Shown: piece after piece, positions 9,704 to 18,242 of the stretch | Numbering within the stretch: position 1 is the stretch's first letter | Layout of the letters: every line of letters begins with the position of its first letter | DNA from: Bacillota bacterium | GTDB lineage: Bacteria > Bacillota > Negativicutes > Sporomusales > Sporomusaceae | Reading direction: 5' to 3' | Assembly (NCBI GenBank): GCA_017889705.1 | Contig: JAGGAB010000008.1 | Span: 1 to 64,000 of the forward strand | DNA: 64,000 bases | The notes under the pieces: generated by a model | Seen by the model: only the letters and a program-made list of their open reading frames with translations | Databases searched by the model: none | What the model was told of the DNA's origin: nothing | Position numbers and translations under genes: made by a program

Positions 9704-10558
9704 TTATTCTTCATATAGAAGCGCAATAATTGTAAATAAAAATAGTAGAATTCCCACCAAGCCATTGCGCATAAAATATCGCTGCGTAACTTTCCCTAAA
9801 TCATCGGCACTGACAATACGGTGCTGGTATACAAGCACCGCTGCGGCCAATATTACACCACCATAATAGATAAAATGTAATTTTAAAAGCCAACCAACGA
9901 TGGCAAAACCTGCAATACTAATGACATGCATAAGTTGCGATAATCTGAGCGCTCCCTGAACACCAAACCGTACCGGCATAGAATTCAGGTTGTTTTTTTT
10001 ATCGAAAGCTACATCTTGGCAAGCATAGATCACATCAAAACCGGCAATCCATACGCCTACCGCCAGCCCTAAAAACAAGACGGGAGCAGATATTTCCCCA
10101 AAAACAGCAATCCATGCACCCACCGGCGCAGCTGCCAGAGCCACCCCCAAAACCAAATGGCATGTCCAGGAAAAGCGCTTCATATACGGATACATAACTA
10201 GCGGAACTAAGGCCAGCGGCCAAAGCGTCAAACAGAGTGGCTGCAATTGAGCGGCCGCCACCCAAAACAGCACCAGACAAACAATGATCAACAAAACAGC
10301 TTCCCTCGGCTTAACCGCCCCGGTAACCATCGGTCTTTGGGTAAAGCGCGGATGCAGTTTATCATATTTAAGATCAATATAATTGTTTAATGCCAAAGCC
10401 GCACTACGGGCTCCAATCATGGCTATCGTAATCCATAAAAGATCATGTCCGGTGGGAACACCTCCGGCAGCCAAAAAAGCTCCCATATATGCAAAGGGCA
10501 GAGCAAACACAGAATGGGACAAGGCAATATTGTCAAGATGAGCTTTCAGCTTACTCAA
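9704..10558 (-). CDS. ubiA: UbiA-family polyprenyltransferase
   Basis: Integral membrane prenyltransferase that attaches a polyprenyl chain to an aromatic acid in quinone synthesis. The first Asp-rich motif is ALNNYIDLKYDKLHPR and the second is DVIYACQDVAFDKKN; about eight hydrophobic helices follow the N-terminus. The ORF track begins 79 codons too early, inside ubiD. The TTG at MSKLKAHLDNIALSHS has AAGGA 8 bases upstream and overlaps the ubiD stop by 8 bases, giving 284 residues of normal length. Pairing with ubiD suggests menaquinone or a related quinone, perhaps the MqnP role of the futalosine route; this is an inference. Confidence 0.9.
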   Translation of the reverse strand: MSKLKAHLDNIALSHSVFALPFAYMGAFLAAGGVPTGHDLLWITIAMIGARSAALALNNYIDLKYDKLHPRFTQRPMVTGAVKPREAVLLIIVCLVLFWVAAAQLQPLCLTLWPLALVPLVMYPYMKRFSWTCHLVLGVALAAAPVGAWIAVFGEISAPVLFLGLAVGVWIAGFDVIYACQDVAFDKKNNLNSMPVRFGVQGALRLSQLMHVISIAGFAIVGWLLKLHFIYYGGVILAAAVLVYQHRIVSADDLGKVTQRYFMRNGLVGILLFLFTIIALLYEE

Positions 10559-12011
10559 GGCCAAGGTCCTTCCACTTATCATCAACCATCTTTTTAATCT
10601 CAGGTGACATAACAATTTCGTCAGGCCATTCACGGCTTTGGCCTTCTTGCGCCCAACTTTTGGTCGCATCAATACCCACTTTTGTCCCCCAGTTAGGCAT
10701 TGGCGACGAATGATCCAGCACATCCAGCGGTCCATCCACCATAACAATGTCACGTTTGGCATCAATATTGTTAAATACCCGCCACCAGACCTCATTCATA
10801 TTCTGCACATCAACATGCTCGTCAACAATGATAATCATTTTGGTAAACATCATTTGTCCCATACCCCAGATAGCATGCATTACTTTCTTGGCCTGCTGAG
10901 GATAGCTTTTCTTTATAGCAATAACCGCACAATTGTGGAAGACACCTTCCAGCGGCAAATTGATATCGACAATCTCCGGCAATTGCGTTTGCAACAAAGG
11001 CAAAAATATACGTTCAGTTGCTTTAGCTAAAAAGCAATCTTCCATCGGAGGCTTTCCGACAATAGTTGCAGGATAAATAGGATTTTTGCGATGAGTAATG
11101 CAGGTAATATGAAAAACCGGATAATCATCTGCCAGCGAATAGTAGCCGGTGTGGTCGCCAAACGGCCCTTCCCGCCTAAGCTCATCCATATTTACATAGC
11201 CTTCAAGGATGATCTCTGCACCAGCCGGCACTTCAACATCAACGGTTTGGCATTTAACCATTTCAACGGCTTTTTTACGCAAAAAGCCGGCAAATACCAT
11301 TTCATCAATATCGCGCGGCAAGGGTGCAGTAGCTGCATAGGTAATAACCGGGTCACCGCCGATAGCAACAGCCACCTCAATTTTATCTTTGCCTAGTTCC
11401 CGGTGTGCCCGGTAGTTTTCGGCACCATTTTTATGGATATGCCAGTGCATTCCTGTTGTTTGCCCATCAAAGACCTGTAGTCTGTACATGCCGACATTCC
11501 GCTTGCCGTTAAGTGGGTTTTTGGTAAACACCAACGGCAACGTAATAAACTGTCCGGCATCACCAGGCCAGCATTTTAGTATTGGAAACTTGTCCAGAGA
11601 GGGCTTATCCTTGATAATAACCTCCTGACAAGGCGCATTCTTAACATACTTGGGAAAATTTATCGCCCGTTTGGCAGTCGGAATAATTTTAACCAGATCA
11701 AGCTTGTTTTGTAGCGATATGTACGGTAATTTCAAAATTTGCCGTATTTCCTGGGCAATATCGTCAACCTGCTCCACACCAAAGGCTAATGCCATGCGTT
11801 CCATACTGCCAAACGCATTCATCAGCACAGGCATATCATAACCAATAACATTTTCAAATAATAAGGCAACGTTTTTGTCACCTTTCATTTTGGAAACCCG
11901 GTCGGTAATTTCGGTTATTTCAAGTTCGCAGCTAACCGGTTGAGCAATCCTTTTAAGCCAGCCCCTGGATTCCAGGGCATCAATAAATTCCCGCAGATCA
12001 TTATAAGCCAA
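10551..12011 (-). CDS. ubiD: UbiD-family (prenyl-FMN dependent) decarboxylase
   Basis: Decarboxylates the prenylated aromatic acid in quinone synthesis, or a related aromatic acid. The 486-residue protein has typical UbiD blocks: GMYRLQVFDGQTTGMHWHIHKNGA with the substrate/cofactor Arg and His, and ELRREGPFGDHTGYY with the catalytic Glu pair. The start is TTG with AAAGGAG upstream. It is translationally coupled to ubiA by an 8-base overlap and follows tatC by 32 bases. No ubiX-like flavin prenyltransferase gene is visible here. A MqnL-like role is possible. Confidence 0.9.
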   Translation of the reverse strand: MAYNDLREFIDALESRGWLKRIAQPVSCELEITEITDRVSKMKGDKNVALLFENVIGYDMPVLMNAFGSMERMALAFGVEQVDDIAQEIRQILKLPYISLQNKLDLVKIIPTAKRAINFPKYVKNAPCQEVIIKDKPSLDKFPILKCWPGDAGQFITLPLVFTKNPLNGKRNVGMYRLQVFDGQTTGMHWHIHKNGAENYRAHRELGKDKIEVAVAIGGDPVITYAATAPLPRDIDEMVFAGFLRKKAVEMVKCQTVDVEVPAGAEIILEGYVNMDELRREGPFGDHTGYYSLADDYPVFHITCITHRKNPIYPATIVGKPPMEDCFLAKATERIFLPLLQTQLPEIVDINLPLEGVFHNCAVIAIKKSYPQQAKKVMHAIWGMGQMMFTKMIIIVDEHVDVQNMNEVWWRVFNNIDAKRDIVMVDGPLDVLDHSSPMPNWGTKVGIDATKSWAQEGQSREWPDEIVMSPEIKKMVDDKWKDLGLE

Positions 12012-12043
12012 ATCAATACTCCTTTCATGGAGAAGCAGTATAT

Positions 12044-12880
12044 CTATTTCCGCAGTATATATCTTACAATCAGAATACTAATTTCATATAACAAAAGCAT
12101 CGGCACCGCAACCATTGTTTGTGAAAAAACATCAGGTGTCGGCGAAATAACTGCGCCAATAACAAAGGATAAAAAAATTACCATTTTGCGTTTGGCAGCT
12201 AGAAATGCCGAACTGATAATTCCTAGTCTGGCCATAACAAATATGAATAAGGGCAATTCAAAAATAAAACCAAAAGGCATTAAAAAAGAAATGACAAAGG
12301 AAAGATATTGTCCGATGGAAAACATCGGCTGCAGGTTGTCGGTCGCAAATCCCATAAAGAATTTAATCCCGGCCGGCAAAACCAGGTAATAAGAAAAAAC
12401 CAAGCCCACAAAAAACAAAATAATGGATGACGGAACTAAGAATATCCCGGCCTGGCGTTCTTTGTTAGTCATGGCCGGCACGATGAACGCCCACAATTGG
12501 TACATAACCACCGGCAGAGCCAGCAAAAATCCCGCAAAAAAAGAAACTTTCAGATAGGTAAAGAAAGCCTCTGACGGATTCATATAATACAGTTTTCCAG
12601 CCGGTGCTGTTATAAAACCCGAAATTTCCGCAGCATAAAAATAACAAATAGTACTGCCCACAGCAATGGCAACAATCATAACAATTAAGCGACGACGCAA
12701 TTCTTCTAAATGGTTAATTAACGACATTGCGCCCTCTGGTTGCGCTTCTTCTGCCGATTCTTCCAGGCTGGGCTCATCCACAGAATCAGCATCTTCTCGA
12801 ATCACTTTATCGCTATAGATAACACCAGGAGTCTCTGATGATTCCGTTAGCGTCGATTTGATCTCATCATGTTCTGACAT
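12044..12880 (-). CDS. tatC: Sec-independent protein translocase TatC
   Basis: Core membrane receptor of the twin-arginine export system. The signature INHLEELRRRLIVM is at about residue 54, followed by six hydrophobic segments and the conserved SEAFFTYLKVSFFAGFLLALP block. It has an unusual N-terminal extension of about 50 mostly acidic residues (EDADSVDEPSLEESAEEAQPEG) that the family normally lacks. The ATG has a GAGG site and lies 9 bases after tatA. A possible substrate with a twin-arginine signal is encoded at 59453-60604. Confidence 0.95.
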   Translation of the reverse strand: MSEHDEIKSTLTESSETPGVIYSDKVIREDADSVDEPSLEESAEEAQPEGAMSLINHLEELRRRLIVMIVAIAVGSTICYFYAAEISGFITAPAGKLYYMNPSEAFFTYLKVSFFAGFLLALPVVMYQLWAFIVPAMTNKERQAGIFLVPSSIILFFVGLVFSYYLVLPAGIKFFMGFATDNLQPMFSIGQYLSFVISFLMPFGFIFELPLFIFVMARLGIISSAFLAAKRKMVIFLSFVIGAVISPTPDVFSQTMVAVPMLLLYEISILIVRYILRK

Positions 12881-12889
12881 CGAACAACC

Positions 12890-13102
12890 TCACTTTTTTT
12901 CCGCAGGTGGTGTGATGTCTTTTTCGGCTTTAGCTTCGACCTTTACCGGTTCTTCTTTCATAACTTCATTACTCGCGCGTCGAAATTCCTGAATACCTTT
13001 TCCGATAGCCTTGCCAACTTCCGGCAGTTTGCCCGGCCCAAATACAACCAGTGCAATAACCAATATTAAAACCAATTCCGGCATACTAAAGCTAAACATC
13101 AT
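12890..13102 (-). CDS. tatA: Sec-independent translocase pore subunit TatA
   Basis: A 70-residue protein with one N-terminal membrane helix ([13 protein letters not shown]), the [20 protein letters not shown] hinge and amphipathic helix, and a charged tail. This is the standard TatA layout. It forms the protein-conducting assembly with TatC, encoded 9 bases downstream. A GGAGAGG site precedes two adjacent ATG codons; the first is used here. Confidence 0.95.
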   Translation of the reverse strand: MMFSFSMPELVLILVIALVVFGPGKLPEVGKAIGKGIQEFRRASNEVMKEEPVKVEAKAEKDITPPAEKK

Positions 13103-13186
13103 ATCCTCTCCTATTCTCCATGTACATGCTTATTCTATTATACCTGCACGTTCAGAAAAAAACAATGCAGTAAAAAAATGACAAAA

Positions 13187-13227
13187 ACGGTTTCCTGCAA
13201 TGTACGAATACCTCGAGGAAAACCGTT
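13187..13227 (-). terminator. Terminator after the polyprenyl synthase gene
   Basis: The imperfect stem AACGGTTTTCC/GGAAACCGTT is followed on the minus strand by TTTTGTCATTTTTTT. It lies 33 bases after the stop of the polyprenyl synthase gene and upstream of tatA. The 21-base loop makes it weaker than a classic terminator. Confidence 0.6.
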
Positions 13228-13260
13228 ATTCTTATTATTTGTGCCAACTATATATTACTG

Positions 13261-14238
13261 CTAAAAATTGCGCATCCCTACGAAATCAGCCACTGACAAA
13301 AGCGCATCACGTACAGTCGCATTAAGCGTTGTCGGCAAACTGTTCCGGCCATGTTGCAGGTAGCTGTCCACTTGCCGGTAACTATATTCTATCGCATCGG
13401 TTTCGCGAAGAATAGTTAGACCACGCCGAACATCCTCGTCAGACATATCTTGTTTTATAACAATGCGTCTGAGCTCATCCCGAAAAGGACTTGTCTTTAA
13501 TGCATAAATTGTAGGTAGTGTAACAATTCCCTGACGCAAATCATTGCCTACCGGTTTTCCTAATTGTTCAGCCGATGCGGTAACGTCAAGAATGTCATCG
13601 GTTATTTGAAAAGCCATACCAATTGCATAACCATATTCCCGAACCTGGACAACATCGCTGTCATTTAGCCCCCCAGACAACGCCCCCAATTCACAGCTGG
13701 CAGCAATAAAGTTCGCAGTCTTTTGCGCAACCCGCAAACGATAATCTGCCTCATCCTGGTCCGGATTAAAGGCTTCCCGCAATTGAACTATTTCACCTTC
13801 ACACATACTTGCTATAATATCAGTCAAAATTTTCAGCATATTTCGCTTAGCCCCTGACGCTATTACCGAAAATGCTTTCGCCCATAAATAGTCGCCTGTC
13901 AATACTGAGCTGTGGTTGCCCCAGCGAGCATTGGCAGTCGGACGCCCCCGCCGGATAGAAGCATTGTCAATTACATCATCATGCACCAACGTCGCCATGT
14001 GAATTAACTCCAAAGCTACAGCCATGGGAAGCAACTCTTCCTGGTCAGGCGGCTTGCCGCCCCTGGCGCATAACAGATACAAAGCGGGCCGCAAGCGCTT
14101 ACCGCCCGCCTGTACCAAATGTCCCCCAATATCATTGACCAAATCTACTGGCGATTGTATTGTAGAATACAGTGCTTTTTCAACAGCCACAAGATCATCT
14201 TGGACTATACCAAATATATTATTCGGAAATTTATTCAC
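13261..14238 (-). CDS. Polyprenyl diphosphate synthase (isoprenoid side-chain synthase)
   Basis: Trans-isoprenyl diphosphate synthase of 325 residues. The first Asp motif (LVHDDVIDNASIRRGRPTAN) and the second (FQITDDILDVTA) are both present, along with the GDYLWAKAF block. It probably makes the long side chain used by UbiA in quinone synthesis, like the heptaprenyl or octaprenyl synthases HepT/IspB. Chain length cannot be read from the sequence. The start is GTG with an AGGTGAT site. It lies 78 bases after korD and may be read through from the kor genes. Confidence 0.9.
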   Translation of the reverse strand: MNKFPNNIFGIVQDDLVAVEKALYSTIQSPVDLVNDIGGHLVQAGGKRLRPALYLLCARGGKPPDQEELLPMAVALELIHMATLVHDDVIDNASIRRGRPTANARWGNHSSVLTGDYLWAKAFSVIASGAKRNMLKILTDIIASMCEGEIVQLREAFNPDQDEADYRLRVAQKTANFIAASCELGALSGGLNDSDVVQVREYGYAIGMAFQITDDILDVTASAEQLGKPVGNDLRQGIVTLPTIYALKTSPFRDELRRIVIKQDMSDEDVRRGLTILRETDAIEYSYRQVDSYLQHGRNSLPTTLNATVRDALLSVADFVGMRNF

Positions 14239-14316
14239 TAGTTAATCACCTACAAGACAAAATCTGTTTCTATAATACACTATTTTACCAGTATTAGTCT
14301 ACAATATGAGTTGCTT

Positions 14317-14565
14317 TTATTTATTTTTTTCCACGCGGATGGCACAATCCGGACAAACCATCTGGCAAATGCCGCACAATATGCATTTTTTCATATCAGC
14401 TTCAACCCTTGGCGTACCATATACTCCAAGGCCTTCAGACCAGTCTATGCATTTAACCGGGCATTTTTCTATACATAAGCCACATCCCTTGCATAATCCG
14501 GCAAATCCCGCCCAAAAGCCTTTCTCACCAGTAAGCTTTGAGGATTCCCAATTAACTTTAGCCAT
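14317..14565 (-). CDS. korD: 2-oxoacid:ferredoxin oxidoreductase, delta (ferredoxin) subunit
   Basis: An 82-residue protein with two Cys clusters, CKGCGLCIEKCP and CILCGICQMVCPDC, typical of a 2x[4Fe-4S] ferredoxin subunit. It passes electrons from the TPP subunit to free ferredoxin. It is the last gene of the four-gene set korA-korB-korC-korD and has an AAGGAGG site. As in other four-subunit enzymes, the ferredoxin domain is a separate gene. Substrate specificity (2-oxoglutarate or branched 2-oxoacids) cannot be fixed from this subunit. Confidence 0.88.
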   Translation of the reverse strand: MAKVNWESSKLTGEKGFWAGFAGLCKGCGLCIEKCPVKCIDWSEGLGVYGTPRVEADMKKCILCGICQMVCPDCAIRVEKNK

Positions 14566-14577
14566 TTGCTCCCCTCC

Positions 14578-15294
14578 TTACATTGCACTTTTAATAAGTT
14601 GGTAACCCCGTTCAAGAGCCTTGAAATTCATCTCACGAAGTTCAGGATTTTTGGCAAACTTATCGCCAAGTTTGCTTTCAAGCGCCTTTTTTATCGCTTC
14701 AATTGGCAATACTTCGGTTGCAGCAATTACCGCGCCAAGAATGATAATATTAAAGACCCGCGGGTGTAATTCATTTTTAGCAATGTCATTTGCCGGAATT
14801 GCCAAGACCTTTTTCACCTCCGGAATATCTCCTGGGTCAACCCCGGGTCCAGGCTTACTAAATGAACAAGTTTTAGGCTCGCCGGCAATCATTTCCTGCG
14901 GCTGATCTTCATTAGGATGAGGTGATGTTGGACAAGGCGGCGTTACATCAAAGTATTGCAACCCAACAATATTGTCATTAACCTCGCCTTCTTGGATGAG
15001 GGAATTGTCGTAAATATATATTGTTTCCTTCCCGGCATACATAGTGGTTCGCCGGACTGCCCGCGGACTTACCGGAATGAGGATATCGGCTTTTTGAAAC
15101 TTAGGCGCACCAATCTGGCCGCCGCTTATTTGTACAAAAGCAATTGAGACCCCACCCCGTTGTTCAACACCAAAGTTAGGAATATATAACGCATTTTTAC
15201 CTTCTTCATTAGCGGCCTCAGCCAAAATTTCGGCAATAGACTGAACCCCCTGTCCACCTTCACCGGCAATGGCTATTTTTATAACTTTGTCCAC
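14578..15294 (-). CDS. korC: 2-oxoacid:ferredoxin oxidoreductase, gamma subunit
   Basis: The gamma subunit starts with the family signature KIAIAGEGGQGVQS and contains PNFGVEQRGGVS. The track ORF runs 50 codons too far upstream into korB. GTG at 15294 with GGAGGGC upstream gives 238 residues. That is longer than the usual roughly 180, because residues about 102-158 hold a Pro/Cys-rich insertion (VTPPCPTSPHPNEDQPQE to KPGPGVDPGD) between two conserved blocks. It follows korB by four bases. Confidence 0.88.
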   Translation of the reverse strand: MDKVIKIAIAGEGGQGVQSIAEILAEAANEEGKNALYIPNFGVEQRGGVSIAFVQISGGQIGAPKFQKADILIPVSPRAVRRTTMYAGKETIYIYDNSLIQEGEVNDNIVGLQYFDVTPPCPTSPHPNEDQPQEMIAGEPKTCSFSKPGPGVDPGDIPEVKKVLAIPANDIAKNELHPRVFNIIILGAVIAATEVLPIEAIKKALESKLGDKFAKNPELREMNFKALERGYQLIKSAM

Positions 15295-15298
15295 CAGT

Positions 15299-16069
15299 TT
15301 AGCCCTCCTTTGCTTGTGACGTCCTAAGTTCGCCGACTTTAAAATACTCTGCCATATCTTTTTCAACAAATTCCCAGGTCTGCTTGGCATTGGTGCGCCA
15401 GTTAGTCGGACAGGACGACAAACACTCCACAAACGAAATGCCATTGCCTTCCATTTGGTTTTGCAGCGCCTTTTTAATAAAACCTTTTAGTTGCCGCGGA
15501 TTGGAAATTGTACCCCTGGCAATATAAGCGCCTTCAGGCGCAACGGCTGCCACCATTTCCGGTCCTTTGGTAGGGTGACCGGTTTGTTCTACATCACGGC
15601 CATAAGGTGTTGTTTCGGTTTTCATGCCAGGCAGCGTGGTCGGCGCCATTTGACCGCCAGTCATGCCATAATTACAGTTATTGCACAAAATAATAGTAAT
15701 CTTTTCACCGCGAACCGCAGCATTAAAGAGATGCTGCGAACCAATGGCATACCCGCCGCCGTCGCCCATGTAGGCTACGCCGATAATATCGGTGTTAGCC
15801 CGTTTCATGCCGGTAATCACCGGAGTTGTCCGTCCATGATGGGTCTGCACAGAATCAACATCAAAAAAATCCCAGGCTAGTAATGAGCAGCCAATATCAC
15901 AACCAAACACCATTTTATCTTTAATGCCCAGTTCGTCAATTGCTTCACCGAGACATTTTAAGATTATGCCATGGCCACATCCCGGACAAAACTTATGCGG
16001 TTTAGTCGCCTCATCCCAGCTAGAAGGTATTGCCGGTTGAAGCACATTGTTTTCAGTTAGCTCTTGCAT
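15299..16069 (-). CDS. korB: 2-oxoacid:ferredoxin oxidoreductase, beta (TPP) subunit
   Basis: Thiamine diphosphate-binding subunit of 256 residues. FCPGCGHGI at about residue 27 opens the fold, and YMGDGGGYAIG followed by CNNCNYGMTGGQ is the TPP/Mg site. It catalyses CoA-dependent oxidative decarboxylation of a 2-oxoacid, reversible in anaerobes. AGGAGGGAGG precedes the ATG. It sits between korA (20-base gap) and korC (4-base gap). A branched-chain (VorA-type) substrate is as likely as 2-oxoglutarate given the phosphate butyryltransferase upstream. Confidence 0.9.
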   Translation of the reverse strand: MQELTENNVLQPAIPSSWDEATKPHKFCPGCGHGIILKCLGEAIDELGIKDKMVFGCDIGCSLLAWDFFDVDSVQTHHGRTTPVITGMKRANTDIIGVAYMGDGGGYAIGSQHLFNAAVRGEKITIILCNNCNYGMTGGQMAPTTLPGMKTETTPYGRDVEQTGHPTKGPEMVAAVAPEGAYIARGTISNPRQLKGFIKKALQNQMEGNGISFVECLSSCPTNWRTNAKQTWEFVEKDMAEYFKVGELRTSQAKEG

Positions 16070-16089
16070 TCTAGTCCTCCCTCCTGTTC

Positions 16090-17166
16090 CTACAGCTTGT
16101 TATATTCTTCAATAATTTCTTCGGTAGTAATGCCTACGCCAGGACGCAGCATTGGCACAATTTCGATTGTGCTGCCAAAGATTTCGTGTTGAACCAGCTT
16201 CATAAGCTGACCATATGCTGATTCTGCCACAAACAATTTTTTAGCACCTTTGCAGGCATCTTTCAGCTGTTCTCCCGGGAAAGGCCGAACTGTGATCGGG
16301 CGGAAATAACCAACTTTCTTTCCTTGAGCCCGCAGTTGGTTATATGCGGTTAACGCCGCCCGCGAAACGATTCCATGGGTAAGCAAAATAATGTCCGCAT
16401 CCTCACAACCTTTTGCATCCCATTCTACAACTTCTTTCGCCATCTTATCCCAGTCATGCTGATTTTTCATGACTACTTCGTAAAGCTCATCTTCCGTATT
16501 ATAGGTGTTGCGCAAATGCTTACTTTCCCGTTCCGGTTTTTCGGTATCGCCAAGCATAGCTTGAGGTTTTACCAGCTCTAGGCCTCTTTCGTCAGGATCA
16601 TACAACGTTAACGGTTCCCGCATTTTGGCTTGATAGCCATCTCCCAGTACAAAGGTAGGAAAACGGTATGTCCAGGCCGCATCAAAAGCCTTAATGGTAT
16701 AATCAAATAACTCCTGATGGTTGGCTGTTGAATATACAATGCGATGTCCTTCGCCGTTGCCGCCAAAAGTAGTCAGCGTAGTTTCCTGTTGCGCGTAAAT
16801 AACAGTAGCTGTTGACGGCCCACCCCGCTGCTGAATAATGTACACAATGGGGATACGCATCATTTCCGCCATGCCGGCCGATTCCTGCATGAGCACATTT
16901 CCCGGTCCGGCAGTAGCGGTAAATGCTTTTCTGCCTGACATTACACCGCCAAGCGTGGTAAAACCTGCCGATATTTCGTCTTCTGTCTGCAAAAAGCGTT
17001 TGCCATGTTTTGGCGCGAGCCTTGTCCAGTAATGCATGATCTCATTTTGCGGTGTGATGGGGTAACCATACATAATATCAGCTTTAGCCGCAACCGCAGC
17101 CCAAGCACACACCTCGTTGCCTGTCATAAAGACACGTTGTTCACCTTTCAGTGAAACTTCAGCCAT
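16090..17166 (-). CDS. korA: 2-oxoacid:ferredoxin oxidoreductase, alpha subunit (KorA/VorB type)
   Basis: Alpha subunit of 358 residues, with the conserved N-terminal GNEVCAWAAVAAKADIMYGYPITPQNEI and TATAGPGNVLMQESAGMAEM blocks. It carries part of the active site for 2-oxoacid oxidation with ferredoxin as acceptor. The strong AGGAGG site sets the ATG start. First gene of the four-gene unit. The gene two positions upstream, past a terminator, encodes a phosphate butyryltransferase, which would fit use of acyl-CoA from branched 2-oxoacids. Confidence 0.9.
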   Translation of the reverse strand: MAEVSLKGEQRVFMTGNEVCAWAAVAAKADIMYGYPITPQNEIMHYWTRLAPKHGKRFLQTEDEISAGFTTLGGVMSGRKAFTATAGPGNVLMQESAGMAEMMRIPIVYIIQQRGGPSTATVIYAQQETTLTTFGGNGEGHRIVYSTANHQELFDYTIKAFDAAWTYRFPTFVLGDGYQAKMREPLTLYDPDERGLELVKPQAMLGDTEKPERESKHLRNTYNTEDELYEVVMKNQHDWDKMAKEVVEWDAKGCEDADIILLTHGIVSRAALTAYNQLRAQGKKVGYFRPITVRPFPGEQLKDACKGAKKLFVAESAYGQLMKLVQHEIFGSTIEIVPMLRPGVGITTEEIIEEYNKL

Positions 17167-17248
17167 AAGAACACCTCCTGAATATGTATCCTATTGTTGA
17201 TATGGAATATCTATAGTTTTTTAAAAATGCACGCAACTTATACAAAAT

Positions 17249-17282
17249 AAAAGGAAGGCGGGGTAATTCCCACCTTCCTTTT
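17249..17282 (-). terminator. Terminator after ptb
   Basis: The perfect 10-base stem AAAAGGAAGG/CCTTCCTTTT with a GC-rich inner part ends in a T-tract on the minus strand, 47 bases after the ptb stop and upstream of korA. Confidence 0.8.
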
Positions 17283-17328
17283 ATCTAACAAGCACCTGAT
17301 AAAGTTGTTTTGATTAACAGTCTTTTGC

Positions 17329-18240
17329 CTATCCAAGCAACACACCTAAGGCAATTGACATGATCTTTGCTTCAAAACTGTCAGCCCTTGATGTTACGAT
17401 TACCGGTTTGGCTGCCCCTAACACCAGGCCGGCGATTTTTCCCTTGGCCATGTATACCAGCGATTTACCCAATATATTGCCGGCCTCAATATCAGGTGTG
17501 ACCAAAATATCGGCTACGCCGGCAACAGGGCTTGTGATACCTTTATGACGGGCAGCTTCCGGACAAATGGCATTATCAAGCGCCAGAGGGCCATCGACAA
17601 TCGCTCCCCGAATTTGGCCACGATTGGCCATCTGCGTTAGCGCTGCCGCCTCCAGAGTTGGCGGCATATCAGGATTAATCACCTCAACCGCAGCTAATAC
17701 GGCAACTTTAGCCGGATTAATTCCCAGTACCTGAGCTAACAACACGCTATTTTGAATAATATCGGCTTTTTGCTGCAAGGTAGGCGCAATATTCATCCCA
17801 CCGTCAGTTACCATCAAAAGACGCTCAAAGCCTGGCAGTTCAAAGACAGCCGTGTGGCTTAATACCCGTCCGGTTCTCAGCCCTACATCTTTATCAAGCA
17901 CTGCCCGCAGCAAGTCCGCCGTGTTGATTAGTCCTTTCATCAACACATCAGCTTGGCCGCTTGACACTAACGCCACTGCCCGATAAGCGGCCATGCGGTC
18001 ATCAGGTTCATGCACAAGTGCTACCTCATCAAGATTAACATCCAGATTGGCGGCAATGGTTTTAATTTTATCAATATCTCCCACCAGCGTAAATTCCGCT
18101 AGCTGTTGTTCACGAGCCCCCCGAACAGCTTCCAGAACAGCATCATCTTGTGCGGCGGCAACCGCCACCCGTTTCGGCGGTTTTCCCTTGACGGCATTTA
18201 CTATATCTTCAAAGCTTTTGAGCGTTTTTTCAGGCAACAT
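17329..18240 (-). CDS. ptb: Phosphate butyryltransferase (PTA/PTB family)
   Basis: Exchanges CoA for phosphate on butyryl- or related acyl-CoA, giving acyl phosphate. The 303-residue length and blocks such as DVLMKGLINTADLLRAVLDK, HTAVFELPGFERLLMVTDGGMNI, VDGPLALDNAICPEAARHKGI and DILVTPDIEAGN match Ptb rather than the longer Pta. The ATG at 18240 has AAGGAG at 7-base spacing, so it is preferred over the GTG two codons upstream used by the track. It starts two bases after ahbB. No butyrate kinase gene is adjacent, so the acyl phosphate would need a kinase encoded elsewhere. Confidence 0.88.
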   Translation of the reverse strand: MLPEKTLKSFEDIVNAVKGKPPKRVAVAAAQDDAVLEAVRGAREQQLAEFTLVGDIDKIKTIAANLDVNLDEVALVHEPDDRMAAYRAVALVSSGQADVLMKGLINTADLLRAVLDKDVGLRTGRVLSHTAVFELPGFERLLMVTDGGMNIAPTLQQKADIIQNSVLLAQVLGINPAKVAVLAAVEVINPDMPPTLEAAALTQMANRGQIRGAIVDGPLALDNAICPEAARHKGITSPVAGVADILVTPDIEAGNILGKSLVYMAKGKIAGLVLGAAKPVIVTSRADSFEAKIMSIALGVLLG

Positions 18241-18242
18241 CG

